Shown here piece by piece: positions 27,485-35,216 of a DNA stretch of 64,000 nucleotides. The position numbers and the translations under genes are program-made. Each line of letters begins with the position of its first letter. Within the stretch, counting starts at the first letter, position 1. The DNA is from Bradyrhizobium nitroreducens. GTDB taxonomy: Bacteria; Pseudomonadota; Alphaproteobacteria; Rhizobiales; Xanthobacteraceae. A model generated the notes under the pieces. That model was not told the origin of the DNA and ran no database searches. It saw nothing but the letters and a program-made list of their open reading frames with translations. The stretch lies in NCBI RefSeq assembly GCF_002776695.1, contig NZ_LFJC01000003.1, positions 6,617,984-6,681,983 of the forward strand, in the 5' to 3' direction.

Positions 27485-27942
27485 CGTCGGAATCACCTGT
27501 TAAGTTCGAGCTGGTCGATATCAACGCCATCCTCCAGACCCTGCCGCACCGTTTTCCGATGCTGCTGATCGACCGCGTGATCAACATCCGCGCCGACTAT
27601 AGCGGTATCGGCATCAAGAACGTCACCTTCAACGAGCCGGCCTTCCAGGGACATTTCCCGGAGCGCCCGGTCTATCCCGGCGTCATGATGATCGAGGCGA
27701 TGGCGCAGACGGCGGGCGTGATCGGCATCAAGTCGGTCGAAGGTACCGAGAAGCCGCGGGCGGTGTATTTTCTCACCATCGACAAGTGCAAGTTCCGCAA
27801 GCCGGTGCTTCCAGGTGATACCATCGAGTATCACATGCGCTCGCTCGGCCGCCGCAAGACCATGTGGTGGTTTCACGGCGACGCCAAGGTCAACGGGCAG
27901 GTGGTTGCGGAAGCCGACGTCGGCGCCATGCTGACGGACTAG
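27481..27942 (+). CDS. fabZ: 3-hydroxyacyl-[acyl-carrier-protein] dehydratase FabZ
   Basis: 153 residues from ATG 27481. It dehydrates 3-hydroxyacyl-ACP in fatty acid elongation and so competes with LpxA and LpxD for the same substrate. Hot-dog fold; the catalytic histidine is in LPHRFPMLLIDRV and the glutamate in YPGVMMIEAMAQTAG. The C-terminal strand is intact. It is coupled to lpxD by overlap. In most alphaproteobacteria lpxA follows at once; here an opposite-strand gene intervenes. Confidence 0.96.
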   Translation: MTSESPVKFELVDINAILQTLPHRFPMLLIDRVINIRADYSGIGIKNVTFNEPAFQGHFPERPVYPGVMMIEAMAQTAGVIGIKSVEGTEKPRAVYFLTIDKCKFRKPVLPGDTIEYHMRSLGRRKTMWWFHGDAKVNGQVVAEADVGAMLTD

Positions 27943-27959
27943 AGCGCCGCAGGCCAGGC

Positions 27960-28283
27960 TCACGCGCTGCAATCGTAGCGGCCGCCGGCGGCCTCGCGCC
28001 TGATATGCCGGTTGAAGAATTGGCCCATGGACGGCGCGCCGAGAAGGCGGTCGACCGTCTCGGCCGCGACGCCGCAATAGCGCGCATAGCCGCCGCTGGT
28101 CGCGACGACGAGATCGTGCCGCGCGCGGTCGTAGCAGACGCGCTGAAGCACCGTGCTGCGATCGATGTCGCGGCATTCGAATGTCGCGAGGTCGATGGCG
28201 CCGCGATCACCGGTCGCGACCGTCTCGGACACGATCGGCGCGGCGGCAAGCTGTGCGAGCAGAAGTGCCAGGGCCCTGACCAC
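27960..28283 (-). CDS. secreted KTSC-domain small protein, antisense insert in the lipid A cluster
   Basis: 107 residues from GTG 28283, with GGAG about 13 bases upstream. A hydrophobic start (ALALLLAQLAAAPIVS) suggests export. The remainder has the KTSC-domain pattern: Cys37-R-D-I-D-R-S-T-V, a V-x-Y-D strand, L-V-V-x-x-x-G-G-Y-x-x-Y, then VAAETVDRLLGAPSMGQFFNRHIR. Four cysteines (37, 50, 70, 105) could form disulfides outside the cytoplasm. KTSC domains have no settled function. It converges with fabZ, its stop lying 18 bases from the fabZ stop, and it is divergent from lpxA. Confidence 0.7.
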   Translation of the reverse strand: MVRALALLLAQLAAAPIVSETVATGDRGAIDLATFECRDIDRSTVLQRVCYDRARHDLVVATSGGYARYCGVAAETVDRLLGAPSMGQFFNRHIRREAAGGRYDCSA

Positions 28284-28458
28284 GAGTGCTGAAGCTCCGC
28301 ATGAACTTGCTGGCGAACCGGGACGGCCGCCTCATCCGATACTTGAAACACGGCGAGATGATACGTCACTGGACAGATCGGGCAAAGTCGCGCTAACCAC
28401 CGGAAAACCGAGCGACTTCAATACATAATCAGAGCTTCCTAACGAGTAAGATTGCTTG

Positions 28459-29250
28459 ATGAGCAAGATTGATCCCACCGCACGGATCGCGGACGGCGCC
28501 GTGATCGGCGAGGGCACCGAGATCGGCCCCTTTTGCATCATCGGCCCGAACGTCGTGATCGGTGCGAACTGCAAGCTGATCGGGCATGTGCACGTCACCG
28601 CACAGACGACCATCGGCGACGATTGCACCATCTATCCTTTTGCCTCGCTGGGCACGCCGCCGCAGTCGCTCAGCTACCGGGGCGAGCTGACGCAGCTGAA
28701 GATCGGCTCGGGCTGCACCATCCGGGAATCCGTGACCATGAACGCTGGCACTGTCGCTGGCGGCGGCATCACCACCGTCGGCGATCGCGGCTACTTCATG
28801 AATTGCGGCCATGTCGGCCACGATTGCCATGTCGGCAATGACGTGATCTTCGCGACGTCGGCGACGCTCGGCGGTCATTGCGAGATCGGCGACTTCGTCT
28901 TCATCGGTGGCCTGTCCGCGGTGCACCAGTTCACCCGCATCGGCCCGCAGGTGATGGTCGGCGGCGTGTGCGGTGTCCGCGACGACATCATTCCGTTCGG
29001 CCTGGTCAACGGCCAGTACGCGGTGCTGGAAGGCCTCAACCTGATCGGCATGAAGCGGCGCAAGTTCACCAAGCAGCGGCTGGCGACCGTGCGGGCGTTC
29101 TACCAGAAGCTCTTCCATGGCCCCGGCACCTTCGCCGAGCGGCTGGAGGCATCCAGGTCGCTCGCGGGCGAAGATCCGGCGATCGCCGAGATTCTCGACT
29201 TCATCGGCAAGGGCAAGCGCCCGCTCTGCCTTCCCGCCATCACGAAGTGA
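28459..29250 (+). CDS. lpxA: acyl-ACP--UDP-N-acetylglucosamine O-acyltransferase
   Basis: 263 residues from ATG 28459 (a TTG directly before is in frame). It catalyses the first step of lipid A synthesis. Left-handed beta-helix repeats (IADGAVIGEGTEIGPFCIIG), the catalytic-histidine segment NCGHVGHDCHVGNDV, and the C-terminal helical domain (RRKFTKQRLATVRAFYQKLF) are all present. Because the KTSC gene faces the other way, lpxA must have its own promoter in the 175 bases at 28284-28458, or rely on read-through from fabZ. Confidence 0.95.
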   Translation: MSKIDPTARIADGAVIGEGTEIGPFCIIGPNVVIGANCKLIGHVHVTAQTTIGDDCTIYPFASLGTPPQSLSYRGELTQLKIGSGCTIRESVTMNAGTVAGGGITTVGDRGYFMNCGHVGHDCHVGNDVIFATSATLGGHCEIGDFVFIGGLSAVHQFTRIGPQVMVGGVCGVRDDIIPFGLVNGQYAVLEGLNLIGMKRRKFTKQRLATVRAFYQKLFHGPGTFAERLEASRSLAGEDPAIAEILDFIGKGKRPLCLPAITK

Positions 29251-29258
29251 TCTTGGAT

Positions 29259-30128
29259 ATGGCCGCGGGCATGACATCAGCGGCTGCGGAGCTCTCATCG
29301 CCGGTCGGCATCGTCGCCGGCGGCGGCGCGATGCCGTTCGCGGTCGCCGACTCGCTCGCCGCCCGCGGCATCACGCCGGTGCTGTTTCCCCTTCGGGGCG
29401 CCTGCGATCCGGCGCGGGTGGAGCAATTCCGTCACCGCTGGATCTCGGTCGGCCAGCTCGGTCGCGCGATGCGGCTGTTTCGCGAGGAAGGCTGCCGCGA
29501 CCTGATCTTCATCGGCACCTTGGTACGGCCTTCGCTCACCGAAATAAGGTTCGACGTCACGACGCTGCGCCTGCTCGGCAACGTCATCCGCGCCTTCCGC
29601 GGTGGCGACGATCATCTGCTGTCTGGTGTCGGCCGTATCCTAGAGCACGGCGGCTTTCGCATGGTCGGCATCAAGGAGGTCGCGCCCGATCTGCTGATGC
29701 CCGAGGGCTGTATCAGCCGCGCCTGGCCGAACGACAACAGCAAGACCGACATCGCGCGCGGCCGCGCGGTGCTGACGGCGCTCGGCCCGTTCGACATCGG
29801 CCAGGCTGCGGTGGTGATCGACGGCCATGTGGTGGCGGTCGAGGACATCGAGGGCACGGATGCACTGCTCGCGCGCGTCGCGCGGCTGCGCGAGGAGGGC
29901 CGCATTCGCGCGGCTGCCGGCCGCGGCGTGCTGGTGAAGGCGCCGAAGAGCGGCCAGGATCTGCGCTTCGATCTGCCGACCATCGGCCCGCGCACCATCG
30001 AGGGCGTCGCGGCCGCCGGGCTCGCGGGCATTGCCGTCATCGCCGGCAACACCATCGCCGCCGAGCCGCAGGCGATGATCGCGCTTGCCGACGCGAAATA
30101 TCTCTTCATCATCGGCCTGCCGGCTTGA
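29259..30128 (+). CDS. lpxI: UDP-2,3-diacylglucosamine diphosphatase LpxI
   Basis: 289 residues from ATG 29259; ATG 29271 is an alternative. It hydrolyses UDP-2,3-diacylglucosamine to lipid X and takes the place of LpxH in alphaproteobacteria. The LpxI (former DUF1009) pattern is clear: VGIVAGGGAMPFAVADS at the N-terminus, GCRDLIFIGTLVRPS, GGDDHLLSGVGRILE, and the C-terminal IGPRTIEGVAAAGLAGIAV with AGNTIAAEPQAM. It sits between lpxA (8-base gap) and lpxB (TGATG overlap), the standard order. Confidence 0.94.
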   Translation: MAAGMTSAAAELSSPVGIVAGGGAMPFAVADSLAARGITPVLFPLRGACDPARVEQFRHRWISVGQLGRAMRLFREEGCRDLIFIGTLVRPSLTEIRFDVTTLRLLGNVIRAFRGGDDHLLSGVGRILEHGGFRMVGIKEVAPDLLMPEGCISRAWPNDNSKTDIARGRAVLTALGPFDIGQAAVVIDGHVVAVEDIEGTDALLARVARLREEGRIRAAAGRGVLVKAPKSGQDLRFDLPTIGPRTIEGVAAAGLAGIAVIAGNTIAAEPQAMIALADAKYLFIIGLPA

Positions 30129-31309
30129 TGCAGTCGCGCGATCCCCAGCGCAAGATCTTCCTGATCGCCACGGAGGAATCCGGCGACCGGCTCGGCAGCG
30201 CCTTGATGAAGGTGCTGCGCCAGCGCCTCGGCGACGGCGTGCAGTTCGTCGGCGTCGGCGGCCGCACCATGGCGCGTGAGGGGCTCGAATCGCTGTTTCC
30301 GATCGAGGAGCTGTCGATCGTCGGCTTTGCCGCGGTGGTGCAGCAATTGCCGAAGATCCTGGGGTTGATCCGCAAGACCACGGATTCCGTGCTGGAGAGC
30401 GCGCCCGACGCGCTCGTCATCATCGACAGCCCGGATTTCACCCACCGCGTCGCCCGCCGCGTTCGCGCAAAGAATTCCGCGATCCCAGTGGTCGATTACG
30501 TCTCGCCGCAGCTCTGGGCGTGGCGGCCGGGCCGGGCGCGGACCATGCTCGGCTATGTCGACCATGTGCTCGGCCTGTTGCCGTTCGAGCCCGAGGAATA
30601 CCGCAAGTTGGGCGGGCCGCCCTGCAGCTATGTCGGCCATCCCCTGATCGAGCAATTGCCCTCGCTGCGGCCGAACGAAGAGGAGCAGGCACGCCGCAAC
30701 AGTGAGCCGCCGGTGCTGCTGGTGCTGCCCGGCAGCCGCCGCAGCGAGGTCAGGCACCATCTCGACGTGTTCGGCGCGACGCTCGCCCGCCTGCGAGCGG
30801 AAGGCCGCGCCTTCGACCTGATGCTGCCGACCATGCCGCATCTCGAAGCCACCATCCGCGAGGGCATCGCGAACTGGCCGGTCAAGCCGCAGATCGTGAT
30901 CGGCGAGAACGAAAAGCGCGCCGCCTTCCGCATCGCGCGCGCAGCGCTGGCCAAATCCGGCACGGTGACGCTGGAGCTCGCGCTGTCGGGCATTCCGATG
31001 GTGACGGCCTATCGCGTCGGCGCGATCGAGGCCTTCATCCTGCGCCGCGCGATCCGCGTCTCCTCGGTGATCCTCGCCAATCTCGTGATCGGCAGGGACG
31101 TCATTCCGGAGTTCCTGCAGGAGGATTGCACGCCGGACAAGCTGGCGCCTGCGCTTCATGATGTGCTGACGGAGTCCCCGCTGCGGCGGCAGCAGGTCGA
31201 GGCCTTTGCCCAGCTCGACCAGATCATGTCGACCGGCAACAAGTCGCCGAGCGTGCTCGCGGCCGACATCGTGCTGGCCACGATGCGGAAGGGCAGGCGA
31301 GCGAGCTAG
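30128..31309 (+). CDS. lpxB: lipid-A-disaccharide synthase
   Basis: 393 residues from ATG 30128, which overlaps the lpxI stop by one base. It is a GT19 glycosyltransferase that joins lipid X and UDP-diacylglucosamine into the tetraacyl disaccharide at the inner membrane. Motifs: LIATEESGDRLGSAL, DSPDFTHRVARRVR, DYVSPQLWAWRPGRA, LPGSRRSEVRHHL and the sugar-nucleotide site SGTVTLELALSGIPMV. It is the last gene of the conserved envelope cluster in this window. Confidence 0.95.
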   Translation: MQSRDPQRKIFLIATEESGDRLGSALMKVLRQRLGDGVQFVGVGGRTMAREGLESLFPIEELSIVGFAAVVQQLPKILGLIRKTTDSVLESAPDALVIIDSPDFTHRVARRVRAKNSAIPVVDYVSPQLWAWRPGRARTMLGYVDHVLGLLPFEPEEYRKLGGPPCSYVGHPLIEQLPSLRPNEEEQARRNSEPPVLLVLPGSRRSEVRHHLDVFGATLARLRAEGRAFDLMLPTMPHLEATIREGIANWPVKPQIVIGENEKRAAFRIARAALAKSGTVTLELALSGIPMVTAYRVGAIEAFILRRAIRVSSVILANLVIGRDVIPEFLQEDCTPDKLAPALHDVLTESPLRRQQVEAFAQLDQIMSTGNKSPSVLAADIVLATMRKGRRAS

Positions 31310-31361
31310 AATCTCCTCACAACTCTTGCCTGCAGCGCGGAGCTCAGACGTCAAGTGCTGA

Positions 31362-31380
31362 CCGGGGACGTCGTCCCCGG
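31362..31380. other. short perfect palindrome after lpxB
   Basis: CCGGGGACG and CGTCCCCGG around a single T, 52 bases after the lpxB stop and 71 before the convergent fasciclin-gene stop. It has no T-run. Possibly a weak bidirectional end structure at the edge of the lpx cluster. Confidence 0.4.
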
Positions 31381-31451
31381 CCAGACCGAGCGCAGCTCAT
31401 GCCGCGACTTGAACGCTCGGTGCTGCCCGCGGCCGAGCAGTCCCGCCGATC

Positions 31452-31967
31452 TCAGTGGTGCATCTTTTTCGCACGCGCCGGCGGCAGAAGCACCGTGTCG
31501 ATGACGTGAATGACGCCGTTCGACGCCTCTATGTCCGGCTGGATAACGTGCGCGTCATTGACGCGGACACCAAGACTGCCGTCGACGCTGATTGGCTGCC
31601 CCTGAACGGTCGCGACCTTCAGCGACTTCCCGGCGAGGTCGGCCGCCTTCACGCGGCCCGGAACGACGTGATACTTCAGAACGGCCGCGAGCTTGGCCTT
31701 GTTCTTCAAGAGCGACTCGACGGTCCCCGGGGGCAGCTTTGCGAATGCTGCGTCGTTTGGTGCGAACACCGTAAACGGTCCCTTGCCCTTGAGCGTATTC
31801 ACGAGACCGGCAGCTTTCACGGCTGTCACCAGCGTGGTGAACGAACCGGCGGAAACGGCAGTGTCCACGATGTCGCCGGCGCGCGCGACAGAAGGGCCTA
31901 GCAGGCCAGCGACCATGGCGGCTCCGGCCACGAACGAACGAATTGCGGGCGTCATCATGTTCTCCAA
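31452..31967 (-). CDS. secreted fasciclin (FAS1) domain protein
   Basis: 171 residues; the start could also be ATG 31955. The signal peptide ends near SVARA. One FAS1 domain fills the rest, with its H1 box (FTVFAPNDAAFAKLPPGTVE) and H2 box (GVIHVIDTVLLPP) and the YH motif (LKYHVVPGRV). FAS1 proteins mediate adhesion or matrix contact; rhizobial relatives (Nex18-like) have been linked to symbiosis in the literature, but a role here is only inferred. Monocistronic and convergent with lpxB. Confidence 0.9.
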   Translation of the reverse strand: MENMMTPAIRSFVAGAAMVAGLLGPSVARAGDIVDTAVSAGSFTTLVTAVKAAGLVNTLKGKGPFTVFAPNDAAFAKLPPGTVESLLKNKAKLAAVLKYHVVPGRVKAADLAGKSLKVATVQGQPISVDGSLGVRVNDAHVIQPDIEASNGVIHVIDTVLLPPARAKKMHH

Positions 31968-32177
31968 CTATGGTTCCATCCATGCAGAAGCGACGGATGC
32001 ACCCAAGGGGCGCACCGCACCGTGCGATCAGTTGCGATCTACCTTCACGAAACGACGCGTCCCGATAGCCGGATCACTGCGGGTTGTTGATTTCCGCCGA
32101 AATGCCGCGTCCCAATGCCGCGCCCGGCCTCATCGGCCGTGCAAGATTCCGGCTCTCGAAGGTCACGCATGATGGAC

Positions 32178-33047
32178 TTAGTTGAGGGTCTTGACCACGA
32201 AGTCCTTAAGTCGCTGCGCGGGGAGCGGAAGGCGATCGCGCTCCAGGATCGCCACTTCGGTGTCCTTCAAGTCGGGCATCGGCTTTCCGTCCACGACGTG
32301 AAGATCGAGAGGTACCATGTCCTTCGGAAGCACCGTGACGCCGAGTCGCGCGCGGACCGCGGCGAGCGTTCCAGCCAGCGATCCGCAGGTGTAAGCGATC
32401 CGCCACGATCGTTTGGCACGATCGAGCGCCTCGGTCGCCCGCTTCCGATAGACGCAGGGTTTGGGCGAGACCGCGAGCGGCAGCACCCCCTGTCTGAGAT
32501 CAACCCCACCCGTGACCCAGACCAGCGGCTCACGCCATACACGGGTGCCGGGAATTTCGATGGAACGCTCACGCTTGATGAGCGCCAGATCGAAAGCACC
32601 TTTGCGAAAGCGCTCGATCAGATTCATAGTCAGATCGCAGGTCACTTCCAGGTCGACCTGGGGATAGGCGTGGGCAAAGCGTGCAAGCACGTCGGGGAGG
32701 TGGCGGGTCGCGAAATCCTCGGGCGCGCCGAGGCGCACGAGCCCCCGTATCGCGGGCTCCCGGATGCGCGCGACGATCTCGTCATTGAGATCGAGCAGGC
32801 GCCGCGCGTAGTCGAAAAACGTCTCGCCCTCGGCAGTCAGTGCGACCGATTGCGGCGAGCGCTCGAGGAGCGTGCCGCCGACAAGTTGCTCCAACCGGCG
32901 AATCTGCAGGGACACCGTCGATTGCTGCAGGCCTAGCGACTGAGCGGCGCGCGTGAAATTGCCGAGCGAGACGATCGTCACGAAGGATCGCACGAGGTCG
33001 ATATCCAGGTTCAGGCGAGAGCGGGGCATCATCATTGCAAATTTCAA
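32178..33047 (-). CDS. LysR-family transcriptional regulator
   Basis: 289 residues; in-frame ATGs at 33035 and 33032 are alternatives. An N-terminal winged helix (LVRSFVTIVSLGNFTRAAQSLG, about 18-39, then QQSTVSLQIRRLEQ) is followed by a two-lobed effector domain of the usual length. It is divergent from the SbtA-like gene with 73 bases between, and an inverted repeat lies in that space, so it most likely controls sbtAB. CbbR and CcmR are LysR regulators of carbon-fixation and bicarbonate genes elsewhere; whether this one senses the same metabolites is unknown. Confidence 0.9.
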   Translation of the reverse strand: MKFAMMMPRSRLNLDIDLVRSFVTIVSLGNFTRAAQSLGLQQSTVSLQIRRLEQLVGGTLLERSPQSVALTAEGETFFDYARRLLDLNDEIVARIREPAIRGLVRLGAPEDFATRHLPDVLARFAHAYPQVDLEVTCDLTMNLIERFRKGAFDLALIKRERSIEIPGTRVWREPLVWVTGGVDLRQGVLPLAVSPKPCVYRKRATEALDRAKRSWRIAYTCGSLAGTLAAVRARLGVTVLPKDMVPLDLHVVDGKPMPDLKDTEVAILERDRLPLPAQRLKDFVVKTLN

Positions 33048-33060
33048 TCATGATGCTTGA

Positions 33061-33076
33061 GACAATCAATTTTGTC
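33061..33076. promoter_or_regulatory. candidate LysR binding site between the regulator and sbtA
   Basis: Inverted repeat GACAA-N6-TTGTC at 33061-33076, inside the 73-base divergent spacer, 14 bases upstream of the regulator start. It has the size of a LysR box core (T-N11-A type) and an AT-rich centre. Identified by eye. Confidence 0.45.
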
Positions 33077-33120
33077 AAACGTCCGCGGAAAGCTATCCAG
33101 CCCTCCATTCGCCCCACCGG

Positions 33121-34101
33121 ATGGAGGATACCTTGCTTGCGCTCGCCGCCCAGAATCTCGTCTCGCCTTCGGTGCTGTTCTTCGGCATGGGGCTCGGCGC
33201 CTCGCTCGGACGCTCGGACCTCTCGGTGCCAGAGGCTATTGCACGTTTTCTGTCACTTTATCTGCTGATCTCGATCGGCTTCCGTGGCGGCGCCGAAGTG
33301 GCCCATCAGGGTCTGACGCCTGCGCTGGCGCTGACGATCCTGGCCGGCGTCGTGTTGTCGGCCGGCTTGCCATTCATTGCGTACGCCTTCCTGCGCGGCG
33401 CCGGCCTGGACCACATCAATGCTGCCGCCGTTGCCGGTCATTACGGATCGATATCGGCCGTGACCTTCGTGGCCGTCACCGGCGCACTCACGCAGCTCGC
33501 CTTGCCTTACGACGGCTATATGATCGCGGTCGCGGCCGCGATGGAGACGCCGGCGATCTTCTCGGCGCTGATGATCGCCCGCAGCCGTGAAGGGAGAGGG
33601 AGCGGTGACATGTCCGGAGACTTCTTGCGCGAGATCGCACTGAACGGCTCGATCGTTGCCTTGCTCGGTGCGTTCGCGGTTGGATGCATCACGGGTGAAC
33701 GCGGCATGACCTCGCTCAAGCCTTTCCTGCTCGATGCCTTCCCCGGCTTCCTGTGCGTCTTCCTGCTCGATATGGGCCTGATCGCCGGCCGCGGCCTGCG
33801 GGACGGCTGGAAGTCGCTGTCCGTTCCGGTTGCAGGCTTTGCCTGGATAATGCCGTTCATCGGCGCGGCGTTTGCGGCGCTCTTTGCCTGGCTCATCGGA
33901 TTATCGGCCGGCAGCACTGCAGTTTTGATGACGCTCGGTGCATCCGCTTCCTACATCGCAGTCCCGGCTGCGATGCGGCTCGCCCTTCCTGCGGCAAACC
34001 CGGCGATCGCCCTGACGCTCTCGCTTGGCCTGACATTTCCCTTCAATCTGATCGTCGGCATCCCGCTCTACATTGCTGCCGCTCAGATGATCGCGCGGTG
34101 A
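33121..34101 (+). CDS. sbtA: SbtA-type sodium-dependent bicarbonate permease
   Basis: 326 residues from ATG 33121. A TTG at 33133 with GGAGG five bases before it is a strong alternative start and would remove four residues. The protein follows the SbtA (former DUF897) pattern: an N-terminal helix NLVSPSVLFFGMGLGASLG, about ten membrane helices in two inverted halves, VAGHYGSISAVTFVAVTGAL in the first half (about 105-124), and AVLMTLGASASYIAVPAAMR in the second (about 265-284), the two pseudo-symmetric substrate loops. SbtA imports bicarbonate with sodium in cyanobacteria. It is followed after seven bases by an SbtB-like gene, which makes the assignment firm. Confidence 0.88.
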   Translation: MEDTLLALAAQNLVSPSVLFFGMGLGASLGRSDLSVPEAIARFLSLYLLISIGFRGGAEVAHQGLTPALALTILAGVVLSAGLPFIAYAFLRGAGLDHINAAAVAGHYGSISAVTFVAVTGALTQLALPYDGYMIAVAAAMETPAIFSALMIARSREGRGSGDMSGDFLREIALNGSIVALLGAFAVGCITGERGMTSLKPFLLDAFPGFLCVFLLDMGLIAGRGLRDGWKSLSVPVAGFAWIMPFIGAAFAALFAWLIGLSAGSTAVLMTLGASASYIAVPAAMRLALPAANPAIALTLSLGLTFPFNLIVGIPLYIAAAQMIAR

Positions 34102-34108
34102 GGACTGC

Positions 34109-34420
34109 ATGCAGACGTTTGCCAAGAAGCGGATCGAGATTCTCATCGAACGGGCACTGCTGAAGCGGCTGACCGAGAAACTCGAGCGCACGGGTGTGAG
34201 TGGATATTCGGTCGCCCCGGTCGTGGGCGGTCGCGGGCGAGCCGGCCGATGGGAAGCGGATGGCCAGGTCGGCGCCGCCGCCGGGATGTTCGTTGTTTGG
34301 TGCATCGTCGATCCGGTTCGGCTGGACGAGTTGTTGCAGGCTGTGTTTGCCGTGGTAGCCCAGCAGGTAGGCCTCGTCTCCGTCGGTGACGTGGAAGTGG
34401 TGCGGCCCGAGCGTTTCTGA
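34109..34420 (+). CDS. SbtB-like PII signalling protein
   Basis: 103 residues. PII-like ferredoxin fold: beta-1 KKRIEILIE, helix RALLKRLTEKLERTGVSGY, a T-loop region at about 38-57 (VVGGRGRAGRW), then MFVVWCIVDPVRLDELLQAVF and a last strand DVEVVRPERF. It stops where cyanobacterial SbtB proteins carry the redox-active C-x-x-x-x-C tail, so that regulatory tail is absent. SbtB binds adenine nucleotides such as cAMP and AMP and gates SbtA in cyanobacteria. The short gap to sbtA implies a two-gene operon. Confidence 0.82.
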   Translation: MQTFAKKRIEILIERALLKRLTEKLERTGVSGYSVAPVVGGRGRAGRWEADGQVGAAAGMFVVWCIVDPVRLDELLQAVFAVVAQQVGLVSVGDVEVVRPERF

Positions 34421-34448
34421 GCCGCCGGTAGCGGCCCGACTGCACGCC

Positions 34449-35216
34449 CTACGCGAGCCCTGCGTCCACACGGAAACACTGGCTGGTGATGCGCCGGCTT
34501 TCGTCGGAGGCGAGGAACAGCGCCATATTCGCGATGTCCTCGGGCGTAACCGCGTCCGGAACGGCTTGGCGCGAGCGCATTTCGGCAATGACCCGTTCGT
34601 CCGGATACCATAGCCGCCGCTGCCGCTCGGTAATGACCATGCCCGGTGCAATCGCGTTGACGCGGATGCGGTCGGGGCCGACCGATCGCGCCAGCGAGTT
34701 GGTGAAGCCGACGATGGCCGCCTTCGCCGCGGCGTAGACCGGCAGCGCCGGCGCGCCGCGCATCCAGGCGATCGACGACATGTTGATGATCGAGCCGCCG
34801 CCGCGCGCCCGCATCTGCGGCACCACCGCCTGCGCGGCAAAGAAGACGTGCTTGAGATTGACGCCCATCATCCAGTCGAACTCGGCGGGCGTCACCTCGG
34901 TCAGCACCTGTCGCTGATCATTGGCGGCGTTGTTGACGAGCACCGCGGCGTCGCCGAGCCTTTGCTGAACCTGCGCCGTGGCGGCGCGCAGGGCCTCGAT
35001 ATCCAGGAGGTCGCAGGGCACGAACAGCGGTGTCGCACCGCATGCGGCCGCGACCTCCGCGGCCAGCGCGGCGCCGGCGGCTTCATCGATATCGAGGAAC
35101 GCGACGCGGGCGCCTTGGGCGGCGAAGGCACGCACGAAGGCGGCGCCGATGCCGCTGGCGCCACCGGTGATCAGCACCACGCGGTCCGCGAGGCTCGAAT
35201 AGGTCGTCTTCGTCAT
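34449..35216 (-). CDS. short-chain dehydrogenase/reductase, probable sugar dehydrogenase
   Basis: 255 residues from ATG 35216, overlapping the ATPase stop by four bases (ATGA). Classical SDR: NAD(P)-binding TGGASGIG at about 18-25, NNAAN, catalytic serine in MSSIAWMRG, Y-A-A-A-K (VYAAAKAAIVGF) and the PGMVITERQ segment. The acidic DIDE after strand 2 suggests NAD preference. As the last gene of a sugar ABC operon it likely oxidises the imported sugar, in the manner of galactose, arabinose or fucose dehydrogenases; the exact sugar is not clear. Convergent with sbtB, 28 bases away. Confidence 0.88.
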   Translation of the reverse strand: MTKTTYSSLADRVVLITGGASGIGAAFVRAFAAQGARVAFLDIDEAAGAALAAEVAAACGATPLFVPCDLLDIEALRAATAQVQQRLGDAAVLVNNAANDQRQVLTEVTPAEFDWMMGVNLKHVFFAAQAVVPQMRARGGGSIINMSSIAWMRGAPALPVYAAAKAAIVGFTNSLARSVGPDRIRVNAIAPGMVITERQRRLWYPDERVIAEMRSRQAVPDAVTPEDIANMALFLASDESRRITSQCFRVDAGLA

